Shown here one piece after another: positions 1-8,748 of a stretch of 38,190 nt of DNA. The position numbers were made by a program, and so were the translations under genes. Origin of the DNA: Pseudomonas viridiflava (GTDB lineage: Bacteria; Pseudomonadota; Gammaproteobacteria; Pseudomonadales; Pseudomonadaceae); assembly GCF_001642795.1 (NCBI RefSeq), contig NZ_LKEH01000027.1, forward strand, positions 42,702 to 80,891, in the 5' to 3' direction. Under the pieces are notes generated by a model that was not told where the DNA came from, searched no databases, and worked only from the letters and a program-made list of their open reading frames with translations. Every line of letters begins with the position of its first letter. Positions within the stretch are counted from its first letter, which is position 1.

Positions 1-55
1 CCGTCGAAGACATGTTGGCGCCTCCCACAGTCAGATGTGTACTGTGAAAACCGAT

Positions 56-481
56 TCAACCGCCTGCCAGCTTCACTGTCATCGCATCCGGCTCACCATC
101 AAAGAACGTATCCAGTACTTCCTGAAACACAGGCCGGTCAGGCGCAGCGAGTCGGAACAGGGTCATGCTTGAATGCAGCTTCAGGTCGTCCGGTGAATTG
201 AATATTTGTCGCGCCGTACGTTCTACCTGTGGGGCGATGAGGTGCGCGCACTGTTCGAGGCGTGGGCCGAGTACAGGATGTTTCAGATATGCCCTGGCTT
301 CATCGAGGCTGCTGATGGCATAGCGCTGGGCCATGTCGCTACGACCCAGGCCACGGATCTGCGGAAACACGAACCACATCCAGTGGCTGCGTTTCTTCCC
401 GTCTTCAAGTTCCGCCAGCACCTGTGCAAATACCGGTTGCTGAGCCTCCACAAAGCGTTGCAGGTTGTAAGCATCGTTCAC
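56..481 (-). CDS. DUF1810 family protein
   Basis: A 141-aa protein of the DUF1810 family, whose biochemical role is not established. The family pattern is visible: an N-terminal NLQRFVEAQ stretch, the tryptophan-rich block KRSHWMWFVFPQIRGLG, a repeat-like segment AYLKHPVLGPRL, and a C-terminal block with DDLKLHSSMTLF. An in-frame start exists upstream at 559, but I chose the GTG at 481 because a clean GGAGG lies 6 nt before it (488-492) and the extra N-terminal residues do not look like the family. It is divergent from the ABC transporter at 574, so the two promoters share about 90 bases. No signal peptide or membrane segment is visible, so it is probably cytoplasmic. Family call is firm; function unknown. 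Confidence 0.85.
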   Translation of the reverse strand: MNDAYNLQRFVEAQQPVFAQVLAELEDGKKRSHWMWFVFPQIRGLGRSDMAQRYAISSLDEARAYLKHPVLGPRLEQCAHLIAPQVERTARQIFNSPDDLKLHSSMTLFRLAAPDRPVFQEVLDTFFDGEPDAMTVKLAGG

Positions 482-573
482 GATGAGCCTCCTGTTTTTG
501 AGCGAGCCTGCGTTTGCGGCCGTATGATGGCCGACCTTCAGGGGTTGGTCCGGTATCAAGAGTTCTATTGCGT

Positions 574-2385
574 ATGCCCGTTTTCAAGCGTTTTTCGTCG
601 TTCATGCAGCAGGCCTTTCGGGCGATGCAACTGGTCTGGACCACCTCCAGATGGCTGTCGCTGGGCCTGATCCTTGCCACGCTGGTGGCCGGTCTGTTGC
701 CCGCACTGGCCGCCTGGCTGGGTCAGCGCATTGTGGATGCCGTGGTCAGCGCCATGCAATTGCATGCCAGCACCGGCGAAGCGCCGCTCTGGCCAGTATT
801 GCGCTACGTGCTGTTCGAGGCGGGCGTGCTGGCATTGCTGGCCGCTGCCCAGCGTGGCCTGTCTGTTCAGCAAGCGCTGTTGAGAGTGCTGTTGGGGCAG
901 AAGGTCAACACCCTGATTCTGGAAAAGGCCCAGACCCTGTCTTTGATGCAGTTCGAAGACTCGGAGTTCTACGACAAGCTGGTGCGCGTGCGGCGAGAGG
1001 CCTCGACAAGACCGCTGGCGCTGGTCACCAAATCGCTGGGCCTGCTGCAGAACCTGATCTCGCTGATCAGCTTTGCCGTGCTGCTGGTGCATTTCTCACC
1101 TTGGGCGCTGGTAATTCTGGTGCTCGGCGCATTGCCGGTGTTCTTTGCCGAGGCGCATTTTTCCGGTGATGCATTCCGTCTGTTCACCCGCCGCGCTCCG
1201 GAAACACGCCGCCAGAACTACATCGAAACGCTGCTTTCTCACGAGGGCTACATCAAGGAGGTCAAGCTGTTCGGGTTCGCGCCGCTGCTGCTCAAGCGCT
1301 ATCGCGAGACCTTCGAGCGACTGTACGCCGAAGACCGTCGCCTGACCGTTCGCCGCGACGGTTGGGGTTTCTTACTCGGTTTGCTGGGCACTGCCGCGTT
1401 CTATCTGGCCTACGCCTGGGTGGTGGTCGATGCGGTGCATGGCCGTATCACGCTCGGCCAGATGACCATGTACCTGGTGTTGTTCAAACAGGGGCAGGCC
1501 GCCGTCAGCAGCAGCCTCAGCGCGATCAGTGGCCTCTACGAAGATGGTCTGTATCTGGCGGACCTGTATGTCTACCTCGCCCAGCCGGTCGTCGTGCCAG
1601 CCGGAAGTCTGACGTACGGCGCCTTGCCGGGTGATGGCCTGCGTTTCGAAGACGTGAGCTTCACCTATCCCGGCACCAGCCGTCCTGCGCTTGAACACAT
1701 TGACCTGCATCTGGCGCCGGGCCGCAGCGTGGCGCTGGTCGGCGAAAACGGTTCCGGCAAGACCACGCTGATCAAGCTGCTGACCCGTCTCTACAAGCCT
1801 GATCACGGGCGCATTCTGCTCGACGGCAGCGACCTTCAGGAATGGGATGAAGAGGCGCTGCGTACCCGTATCGGGGTGATCTTTCAGGACTTCATTCGCT
1901 ACCAGTTTCTGGTCGGCGAAAACCTCGGCGTCGGTGACACTGACGCGTTTCATGACGAAAGCCGCTGGCGCGAAGCCGCAGCGCAGGGCATGGCTGCACA
2001 GTTCATCGAACAGCTCGACAAGGGGTACGAAACGCAATTGGGCCGCTGGTTCGCGGGCGGCCAGGAGCTGTCCGGCGGCCAATGGCAGAAGATTGCGCTG
2101 TCACGTGCGTACATGCGCCGCGACGCCGACATTCTGATTCTCGACGAGCCGACGGCCGCGCTGGATGCCGGGGCGGAAGCGGCAGTGTTCGATCATTTCC
2201 GCGAGTACGCCAAGGGGCGCATGACCCTGCTGATTTCCCACCGTTTCTCCAGCGTGCGCAACGCCGAACACATTGTGGTGCTGGAACACGGCAAGGTCCT
2301 GGAACGCGGCAGCCATGACAGCCTGATCGAGGCGCAAGGCCGCTATGCGGCGCTTTTCGACCTTCAGGCTCAGGGCTATCGCTAA
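574..2385 (+). CDS. ABC transporter, fused permease/ATPase (half-exporter)
   Basis: A type-I ABC exporter half-transporter of about 603 aa, expected to work as a homodimer in the inner membrane. The N-terminal ~330 residues contain hydrophobic membrane spans (for example around LGLILATLVAGLLPALAAWL). The nucleotide-binding domain follows: Walker A GENGSGKTT near residue 390, signature LSGGQ near 499, Walker B ILILDEPTAALD near 520, then the H-loop LLISHRFSS. All catalytic motifs are intact. I prefer the ATG at 574 (AAGAG about 11 nt upstream) over the earlier in-frame start at 514, whose extra residues are not hydrophobic or family-like; an ATG at 604 is also possible. The substrate cannot be told from sequence. 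It stands alone; the next gene is 120 bases away and unrelated. Confidence 0.9.
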   Translation: MPVFKRFSSFMQQAFRAMQLVWTTSRWLSLGLILATLVAGLLPALAAWLGQRIVDAVVSAMQLHASTGEAPLWPVLRYVLFEAGVLALLAAAQRGLSVQQALLRVLLGQKVNTLILEKAQTLSLMQFEDSEFYDKLVRVRREASTRPLALVTKSLGLLQNLISLISFAVLLVHFSPWALVILVLGALPVFFAEAHFSGDAFRLFTRRAPETRRQNYIETLLSHEGYIKEVKLFGFAPLLLKRYRETFERLYAEDRRLTVRRDGWGFLLGLLGTAAFYLAYAWVVVDAVHGRITLGQMTMYLVLFKQGQAAVSSSLSAISGLYEDGLYLADLYVYLAQPVVVPAGSLTYGALPGDGLRFEDVSFTYPGTSRPALEHIDLHLAPGRSVALVGENGSGKTTLIKLLTRLYKPDHGRILLDGSDLQEWDEEALRTRIGVIFQDFIRYQFLVGENLGVGDTDAFHDESRWREAAAQGMAAQFIEQLDKGYETQLGRWFAGGQELSGGQWQKIALSRAYMRRDADILILDEPTAALDAGAEAAVFDHFREYAKGRMTLLISHRFSSVRNAEHIVVLEHGKVLERGSHDSLIEAQGRYAALFDLQAQGYR

Positions 2386-2505
2386 ATGAAGACTGTCATG
2401 AAAAGCGACAAAAGTCCTTGCAGTGCATCATCGACAGGCGTTTTATAGGGCTCGTTTTTATGGCACCCCTGTGTGCTTTTTTTCTGAAACCGGATGGAGT
2501 CATCA

Positions 2506-3543
2506 ATGCAATTTCGTTCATTGGGCAAGACTGACCTGTCGGTCAGCGCCATCACCCTGGGCACCATGACCTGGGGCGAGCAGAACACGCAGGAAGAGGC
2601 ATTCGAACAGATTCGCATGGCCAAAGAGGCTGGCGTCAACTTCCTTGACACCGCCGAGATGTACCCGGTGCCGCCGCGTGGCGAAACCTACACCAAGACC
2701 GAAAGCATCATCGGCGAGTACTTCAAGAAGTACGGCGACCGCAGCGACTGGGTGCTGGCCAGCAAGGTTGCCGGGCCGGGCCGCATGGACCATATCCGCG
2801 ATGGCAACCCGCGTCTGGACCGCCACAACATTACCGCCGCGCTGGATGCCAGCCTCAAGCGTATGAACACCGATTATCTGGACCTGTACCAGTTGCACTG
2901 GCCGGACCGCAAGACCAACTTCTTCGGCGTTCTGGGCTACACCCACGACCCGGACGATCAGTCGGTCGAGATTGAGGAAACCCTGTCGGTGCTGGGCGAT
3001 CTGGTCAAGGCGGGCAAGATCCGTCATTTCGGCCTGTCCAACGAAACGCCATGGGGCACCCAGCGTTTTCTGCATCTGGCTGAAAAGCTGGACTTGCCGC
3101 GCGCCGTGTCGATTCAGAACCCTTACAACCTGTTGAACCGCACCTTCGAAGTGGGCCTGGCGGAAATCGCCATTCGTGAGCAGATCGGTCTGCTGGCGTA
3201 TTCGCCGCTGGCGTTCGGTGTTCTGGCTGGCAAATACCTGGACGGCGCACGTCCGGCCGATGGCCGTCTGACCCTGTTCGAGCGCTTCCAGCGTTACAAC
3301 AACCCGCAGGCCGTCAGTGCAACAGCCAAGTACGTGGCATTGGCCCGCGAGCACGGCCTGGACCCCTCGCAGATGGCACTGGCCTATGTCACCAGCCGGC
3401 CTTTTGTAACCAGCAACATCATCGGGGCTACCAAGCTGGATCAACTGGCTGTCAACCTGGCGAGCATCGATGTCACGCTGTCCGACGACGTGATTGCCGG
3501 GATCGAAGCCATACATATTTCGCAACCTAACCCGGCTCCGTAA
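2506..3543 (+). CDS. tas: Tas-type aldo/keto reductase
   Basis: A 345-aa NAD(P)H-dependent aldo/keto reductase that resembles E. coli Tas along its length. Shared features include GTMTWGEQN near the N-terminus, AEMYPVPPRGET, DYLDLYQLHWPDR and the end IEAIHISQPNPAP. The catalytic tetrad of the superfamily is present: Asp48 and Tyr53 in FLDTAEMY, Lys87 in ASKVAGPG and His131 in YQLHWPD. The ATG at 2506 is chosen because GGAG (2496-2499) is 6 nt before it; an earlier in-frame start at 2494 would overlap that site. E. coli tas was found as a suppressor of tyrosine auxotrophy, but the physiological substrate of this group is uncertain. It is cytoplasmic and appears monocistronic. Confidence 0.9.
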   Translation: MQFRSLGKTDLSVSAITLGTMTWGEQNTQEEAFEQIRMAKEAGVNFLDTAEMYPVPPRGETYTKTESIIGEYFKKYGDRSDWVLASKVAGPGRMDHIRDGNPRLDRHNITAALDASLKRMNTDYLDLYQLHWPDRKTNFFGVLGYTHDPDDQSVEIEETLSVLGDLVKAGKIRHFGLSNETPWGTQRFLHLAEKLDLPRAVSIQNPYNLLNRTFEVGLAEIAIREQIGLLAYSPLAFGVLAGKYLDGARPADGRLTLFERFQRYNNPQAVSATAKYVALAREHGLDPSQMALAYVTSRPFVTSNIIGATKLDQLAVNLASIDVTLSDDVIAGIEAIHISQPNPAP

Positions 3544-3616
3544 GCGCAACGGCAGTGAACTAACTTTCGGCCTCGCAAGTCAGCATCTAGGGTGCTTACT
3601 TCGAGGCTGAAAACCG

Positions 3617-4417
3617 ATGCATATCTCTCTCAAGCAACAAGTCGCACTCGTCACCGGCGCCAGTTCCGGTCTGGGCGCTGCGGCTGCCCGCGCTCTGGCA
3701 GATGCCGGGGCGGCGGTCGTGATCAATTACCACTCCAAGGCTGAACCTGCTGAAAAGCTCGCGGAAGAAATTCGTGCGGCGGGCGGGCAGGCAATCGCCA
3801 TTGGTGCCGATGTTTCCAAGGAAGACGAGGTCGAGCGGCTGTTTGCCCAGACCATCGAGCAGTTCGGTGCGCTGGACATCCTGTTCGCCAACTCGGGTCT
3901 GCAAAAGGACGCCGCGTTCGTCGACATGAGCCTTGAGGACTGGAACACGGTCATCAACGTCAACCTTACCGGCCAGTTTCTCTGTGCCCGCGCTGCCGTG
4001 CGTCAGTTCATCAGCCAGGGCATGCGCAAGGATGTATCACGGGCAATGGGCAAGATCATTCACATGAGTTCAGTGCACCAGCTGATTCCCTGGGCGGGGC
4101 ACGTCAACTACGCGGCCTCCAAGGGCGGCGTCGATCTGTTGATGCGCAGCATTGCCCAGGAAGTGGGCGAGCAGAAGATTCGTGTCAACAGCATTGCACC
4201 TGGTGCCATCCGCACCCCGATCAATGCCGACGCGCGGCAGGGCGATGCAGAAAAGAAAATGCTCGAACTGATTCCCTATGGCCGCATCGGCGAGCCGGAA
4301 GACGTGGCCAATGCCGTGGTCTGGCTGGCGTCCGATGCTTCGGACTACGTGCATGGCACGACGCTGTTCATTGACGGCGGCATGACCCTTTACCCGGAGT
4401 TCCGCGGCAATGGCTGA
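3617..4417 (+). CDS. SDR-family oxidoreductase (glucose 1-dehydrogenase-like)
   Basis: A classical short-chain dehydrogenase/reductase of 266 aa. The cofactor motif TGASSGLG is at residues 13-20, a variant NSG motif (ANSGLQ) lies near 100, and the catalytic Ser152, Tyr165 and Lys169 (YAASK) are all present. The C-terminal IDGGMTLYPEF matches the glucose 1-dehydrogenase branch of the family, so a sugar or polyol is a likely substrate, though SDR substrate prediction is weak. The stop overlaps the start of the GH15 gene by 8 nt, so the two are surely cotranscribed. This supports a link in which the glycosidase releases a sugar that the dehydrogenase oxidises. A GAGG sequence lies about 10 nt before the ATG. 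Confidence 0.88.
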   Translation: MHISLKQQVALVTGASSGLGAAAARALADAGAAVVINYHSKAEPAEKLAEEIRAAGGQAIAIGADVSKEDEVERLFAQTIEQFGALDILFANSGLQKDAAFVDMSLEDWNTVINVNLTGQFLCARAAVRQFISQGMRKDVSRAMGKIIHMSSVHQLIPWAGHVNYAASKGGVDLLMRSIAQEVGEQKIRVNSIAPGAIRTPINADARQGDAEKKMLELIPYGRIGEPEDVANAVVWLASDASDYVHGTTLFIDGGMTLYPEFRGNG

Positions 4418-6236
4418 CTTTCCAGAAGAGGCGCAGAACGCGATCGAGAACCACGGCATCATTGGCGATATGCGCAGTGCTGCGTTGATCGCCGACACCG
4501 GGAGCATCGATTTCTGCTGCTGGCCGGATTTCGACAGTCCCTCGATCTTTACCGCATTGCTGGACACCAACGACGCGGGCATCTTTCAGCTGGCGCCAGA
4601 CCTGCCCGATGCGCGGCGCCTGCAGATTTACCTGCCGGACACCAACGTGCTGCAGACCCGCTGGATATCAGAAGAAGCTGTCGTGGAAGTGACTGATCTG
4701 ATGCCCATCGGCGAGGATCAGGACGACCTGCCGCGCATCGTGCGGCGCGTTCAGGTGCGCTTCGGCAAGGCCACGATCCGCATGCGCTGCAAGGTGCGCA
4801 TGGATTACAGCCGCGCCGACACCACGGCGCATCAGGACGGCAATGACGTCTGCTTTCAGGCCGAGGGCCAGCCCGGCATGCGTCTGTCTGCGGCGACGCC
4901 TTTGCATGTGGAACACGACGCAGCGGTCGCCGAGTTCCAGATGGAAAAGGGCCAGACCATCGAATTCATTCTCGGCGGTGTCGATGATCCGCACGTGGCG
5001 GCGGGCAAGTGTTCACGCTATTTCGACGACACCCTGGCGTTCTGGCGTCGCTGGGCGGGCCAGTCCGAGTACAAGGGCCGCTGGCGCGAGATGGTCATGC
5101 GCTCGGCGCTGGCACTCAAGCTGCTGACGTCGCGCAAGCACGGCGGAATCATCGCCGCAGCGACCTTCGGCCTGCCGGAAACCCCCGGCGGCGAGCGTAA
5201 CTGGGACTACCGCTACACCTGGATACGGGATGCATCCTTCACCGTGTATGCTTTCATGCGGCTGGGCTATACCGACGAAGCCAACGCTTTCATGGGCTGG
5301 ATGCGCGGTCGGCTGGATGACAGCTGCGAGAACACGCAAAAGATGGGCATTCTTTATGCCCTGGACGGTCACGATAAGCTGCCTGAGGAACACCTGGATC
5401 ACTTGACCGGCTACGGCGGCGCGTTACCCGTGCGCATCGGCAACGAAGCCTACGAACAGACGCAGCTGGATATCTATGGCGAACTGATGGATGCCGTTTA
5501 CTTGGCCAACAAGTACGGCGACGCCATTTCCCATGATGGCTGGAAGCACGTGGTGCGTCAGGTGGATTACGTCTGCGAGCACTGGAGCGACCGGGACGTA
5601 GGCATCTGGGAAATGCGCGGCGGCGATCAGCACTTTCTGCATTCGCGGCTGATGTGCTGGGTGGCGCTGGACCGGGCGTTGCGCCTGGCGTTCAAACGTT
5701 CGCTGTCCGGGCCTTTCGAGCGCTGGACCAAGGTGCGCGAGCAGATTCACGACGACATCTGGGAAAACTTCTGGAACGACGAACTGGGGCATTTCGTGCA
5801 GCACAAGGGCAGCCGCAATCTGGATGCCTCGATGCTGTTGATGCCGCTGGTGCGTTTTGTCGGTGCCAGCGATCCCAAATGGCTGGCGACGCTGGATGCC
5901 ATCGAACGCACACTGGTGCGTGACGGCATGGTGTTCCGCTATCGCAACGACGACGATCATGACGACGGCCTGGCAGGCGAAGAGGGTGCGTTTGTCGCCT
6001 GTTCGTTCTGGTACGTCGAATGCCTGGCCCGCGCCGGGCGGGTCGGTCAGGCGCACCTGGAGTTCGAGCAACTGCTGCGCTACGCCAACCCGTTGGGTCT
6101 GTACGCCGAAGAGTTCGACCCGCACGCCCGTCATCTAGGGAATACCCCGCAGGCGCTGAGTCATCTGGCGCTGATCAGTGCGGCCAGTTTCCTCGACCGC
6201 AAGCTCGGCGGAGGTCAGGCGCTCTGGCAGCCCTGA
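4410..6236 (+). CDS. Glycoside hydrolase family 15 protein
   Basis: A 608-aa GH15 (alpha,alpha)6-barrel enzyme of the glucoamylase/trehalase-like group. It opens with the typical IENHGIIGDMRSAALI and FCCWPDFDSPSIF segment, followed by an N-terminal beta domain. The barrel contains ERNWDYRYTWIRDASFTVYA, GIWEMRGGDQHF with the likely general acid Glu401, and LYAEEFDP with the likely general base near Glu567/568. No signal peptide is visible, so it should act on a cytoplasmic alpha-glucan oligosaccharide or trehalose. It overlaps the upstream SDR gene by 8 nt. Bacterial GH15 proteins of this kind include both trehalases and glucoamylases, and the sequence alone does not separate them. Full length and intact. 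Confidence 0.9.
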   Translation: MADFPEEAQNAIENHGIIGDMRSAALIADTGSIDFCCWPDFDSPSIFTALLDTNDAGIFQLAPDLPDARRLQIYLPDTNVLQTRWISEEAVVEVTDLMPIGEDQDDLPRIVRRVQVRFGKATIRMRCKVRMDYSRADTTAHQDGNDVCFQAEGQPGMRLSAATPLHVEHDAAVAEFQMEKGQTIEFILGGVDDPHVAAGKCSRYFDDTLAFWRRWAGQSEYKGRWREMVMRSALALKLLTSRKHGGIIAAATFGLPETPGGERNWDYRYTWIRDASFTVYAFMRLGYTDEANAFMGWMRGRLDDSCENTQKMGILYALDGHDKLPEEHLDHLTGYGGALPVRIGNEAYEQTQLDIYGELMDAVYLANKYGDAISHDGWKHVVRQVDYVCEHWSDRDVGIWEMRGGDQHFLHSRLMCWVALDRALRLAFKRSLSGPFERWTKVREQIHDDIWENFWNDELGHFVQHKGSRNLDASMLLMPLVRFVGASDPKWLATLDAIERTLVRDGMVFRYRNDDDHDDGLAGEEGAFVACSFWYVECLARAGRVGQAHLEFEQLLRYANPLGLYAEEFDPHARHLGNTPQALSHLALISAASFLDRKLGGGQALWQP

Positions 6237-6250
6237 TTCACTTGGTAGCA

Positions 6251-6287
6251 TGGGATTTGCGTTACTTGGTGTGTAACGCAAATCCCA
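6251..6287. terminator. Perfect 15-bp inverted repeat between convergent genes
   Basis: Two 15-base arms (TGGGATTTGCGTTAC at 6251-6265 and its exact complement at 6273-6287) flank a 7-base loop. The hairpin sits where the GH15 gene (ending 6236) and the minus-strand glycosyltransferase gene (ending 6262) converge, so it can serve both as terminator or mRNA 3' stabiliser. No long T-run follows on either strand, so intrinsic termination is not certain. One arm encodes the last codons of the glycosyltransferase gene. Confidence 0.6.
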
Positions 6288-7692
6288 CTGACTTGTCCTC
6301 CACCGCGTAATTGTCCGCAATCATCCCGCAATAGCTCAGGCGCGCCAGATAGACGCCCGGGTTGCCCAGATAGGCGCGGATGTCGATGTTGTCGCCGCAC
6401 ATCGCCAGCCTGCGACCGCGCAACAAACCGACTGCCTGCCCGGAGCGTATCGCGCCCATCGGCGTCCAGTCAGCGATGATCAGCGCGCCTTCCGGCACGG
6501 ACTGCTCGTACGCGTTCACGAACTGCTCGGCAGACCGGTCGGGCAGGTAGGGCACCATGAAGTAATGAATGTCCTCGCGAAACGGCAGTTTCTCTTTGTG
6601 GGTCGGTAAATTGATCACACCGCTGGCATACAACGACCAGGCCAGCACGATTACCAGTGGCGACGTCAGCACCGAGGCATTGAGCAGCGCGGTGCCAGCT
6701 CGATTGCGAGGTAGCAGCGCAGGCAGCTGGATCATGCCGATAACGCTCAACATTGCGATTCCCGGCAGGAAGAAGGTAAAACGGTCGGTGACATTGTAGG
6801 AAATCGCGAAGATCAGATTCAGCAACGCTGCGCTCCACAGCAGGCGCAGTCGGCTGTCTCTGGGAAACAACAGCAGTCCGGCGATCTGCGGACCCATCAG
6901 CGACAACATCAGCAGCACCACCGAGTTTTTCTCGTGCCACATGTCATCGAAACGAAACAGGCTGCCTTCCCACTCAGGTCCGGCGATAGTGGTCGAGGCG
7001 CCTGTCAGGTAGCGGCGGGCGATATCGATCAGGCTCAATCCGGCATTCAGATCGTTGAACACCGCGACGGCGGCAGTGGCGAACCCGAGCGCGAATCCGG
7101 GCACGGTCATCAGGATCCGCGCCTTGTGCTGGATCAGCAACTGGATATAGAGCGGCAGCATCACGATGAAGGTCAGTTGATGAATCGACGCGCTTATGCC
7201 AGTCAGGACACCGATGACGAACAGCTTCTTCAACGGCGTCCATCGCGAGTGGGCGCTGAACTGCACGGCATAGGCCAAGAGCACGAACAGTGTGTGCAGC
7301 AGATACACCTCGGCTTTGGTCGACACCCAGAACACCGCGTGGGCCAGTACCGTGGCGGTCGCCGCAAGCAGCGCCTGACGGGCTGTTGCACCGACGCTGA
7401 TGGCCAGTCGGTAGATGATCCACGCCAGCGGCAGCAGGAGCAGCGAGTTCATCAGGCTGAGCACCTGAGAGCCAAACAGGGCGTAAAACATCGAGCTGAA
7501 GAAGTGATAGAACGGATGATCCAGCGGGCCGAGTGACTGACTGAAATACTCGCCTGAGGTGGCATCCGCCAGAAACACACCATTGTCCATCCACTGGATC
7601 GGGCCGCTGGAAGCGATGAAGCTGGCTGCGATCGCAGCGCATAGCAGCAGCAACGGTATGACGACTGAATGCCTGGCGTTGAATGAACTCAT
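6262..7692 (-). CDS. GT-C/DUF2723-like membrane glycosyltransferase, putative arabinosyltransferase
   Basis: A 476-aa integral membrane protein with roughly ten hydrophobic segments and a soluble C-terminal tail of about 110 residues. After the first membrane span comes a loop with MDNGVFLADATSGEY and then LGPLDHPFYHFF. This resembles the acidic loop and His-Pro block of DUF2723/GT-C lipid-sugar-dependent glycosyltransferases; Asp36, Glu48 and His59 are candidate active-site residues. The ATG at 7692 has AAGGAGG 9 nt upstream; an earlier in-frame start at 7719 would cover that site. It is last in a five-gene minus-strand cluster, about 96 nt after the flippase-like gene. From context it probably transfers the lipid-linked sugar (inferred to be D-arabinofuranose) to an acceptor on the periplasmic face. 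Family match is moderate; sugar and acceptor are inferred. Confidence 0.65.
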   Translation of the reverse strand: MSSFNARHSVVIPLLLLCAAIAASFIASSGPIQWMDNGVFLADATSGEYFSQSLGPLDHPFYHFFSSMFYALFGSQVLSLMNSLLLLPLAWIIYRLAISVGATARQALLAATATVLAHAVFWVSTKAEVYLLHTLFVLLAYAVQFSAHSRWTPLKKLFVIGVLTGISASIHQLTFIVMLPLYIQLLIQHKARILMTVPGFALGFATAAVAVFNDLNAGLSLIDIARRYLTGASTTIAGPEWEGSLFRFDDMWHEKNSVVLLMLSLMGPQIAGLLLFPRDSRLRLLWSAALLNLIFAISYNVTDRFTFFLPGIAMLSVIGMIQLPALLPRNRAGTALLNASVLTSPLVIVLAWSLYASGVINLPTHKEKLPFREDIHYFMVPYLPDRSAEQFVNAYEQSVPEGALIIADWTPMGAIRSGQAVGLLRGRRLAMCGDNIDIRAYLGNPGVYLARLSYCGMIADNYAVEDKSVGFALHTK

Positions 7693-7788
7693 TGAGCGGT
7701 TCCTCCTTGAAATGAGCAATGGGTAGTCCTTTGTTTGCTGCGCGACAGCGCTACGTCGAAGGCGTGGTGGGGTCTGCCACGGCGTTGT

Positions 7789-8748
7789 TCAGCGGCTATA
7801 GCTTGTCGAATCCCTGAACCGTCCCAGCATCACCGCGCCAATCGCGACTGCAAACCACAAGGTCGCGAGACGAATCAGGATGGTGGCGGCAATTGAGTCG
7901 GCAGCCGGCATGCCCTTGAACATCAGCAGCCCGATCATCACCGCCTCGGCACCGCCCAGCCCGCCGGGCATGAAGCTCAGGGCACCGGCGAGCATCGCCA
8001 GTGCATAAGTGAACACCGCGAAGGACAGTGGAATCTCTGCGCCCATCCAGCCGAGCACCCAATGAAACGCCAGCGCCTCGGCACTCCAGGCGATCAGGCT
8101 GAGCAGGCTGGCACCCAGCAACACATCCAGCCGATGGCATTGGCGAGCGGCCAGCAGCACGTCGAACAGGTGCCTGAACAGTGTCGGCAGTCGAGTCGCT
8201 GTTAGCGGAATCATCCCGCGCAGCCATTCCAGCAAACGCCGCTGGGAAAGAACCAGCAACCCCGGTAGCACCAGAACCAGACCCATCGCGATCATCGGTT
8301 GCGCGGACGGATACCAGGACAGGCCTAACAGCGTCAGCAGGGCAATCGCCAGCAGGTCGGACAGACGCTCACTGACAAACGCTGCAAAACTCTTCGGGTA
8401 GGGCACGCCCAGCGGCTTGAGCAACACCCCGCGCAACGCTTCGCCCGCTTTACCCGGCGTGGTGGTCAGGGCGAATCCGGCGAGATAGGCACCGAGGCTG
8501 GGACGCCAGGGCAGCGTATGGCCGAGCACACGAAGGTAAAGCTGCCAGCGCACGAAACGCAGCCCGTAATTGACGGCTGACATCAACAGAGCAAGGGCGA
8601 TGCCCATCGCGCCAACCCTTGCTGCGGCCTGCGCCACCTCGTGCCAGCCGCCCCACAGACAAAAAGCCAGATAGCCCAGCGCCGAGCCGATGACCGACAG
8701 CACCATGGCTCTGTAGCGCCAGCCGGACAGCCAGGGCGCGGCCGTCAC
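7789..8748 (-). CDS. YbhN/LPG-synthase-TM family flippase-like membrane protein
   Basis: A 319-aa polytopic membrane protein of the lysylphosphatidylglycerol-synthase transmembrane (flippase-like, YbhN/AglR-type) family. Family hallmarks are TTTPGKAGEALRG near residues 95-107, FVSERLSDLLAI, and MPGGLGGAEA towards the C-terminus. The start is the GTG at 8748, which overlaps the preceding gene's stop codon (GTGA, 4 nt). The same frame is open further upstream, but that stretch lies inside the preceding gene, is arginine-rich and looks like shadow. Position between the sugar-lipid reductase and a GT-C enzyme suggests it moves polyprenyl-phospho-sugar across the inner membrane, the job assigned to a GtrA-type protein in mycobacteria. 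Family call is firm; substrate inferred. Confidence 0.8.
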   Translation of the reverse strand: MTAAPWLSGWRYRAMVLSVIGSALGYLAFCLWGGWHEVAQAAARVGAMGIALALLMSAVNYGLRFVRWQLYLRVLGHTLPWRPSLGAYLAGFALTTTPGKAGEALRGVLLKPLGVPYPKSFAAFVSERLSDLLAIALLTLLGLSWYPSAQPMIAMGLVLVLPGLLVLSQRRLLEWLRGMIPLTATRLPTLFRHLFDVLLAARQCHRLDVLLGASLLSLIAWSAEALAFHWVLGWMGAEIPLSFAVFTYALAMLAGALSFMPGGLGGAEAVMIGLLMFKGMPAADSIAATILIRLATLWFAVAIGAVMLGRFRDSTSYSR

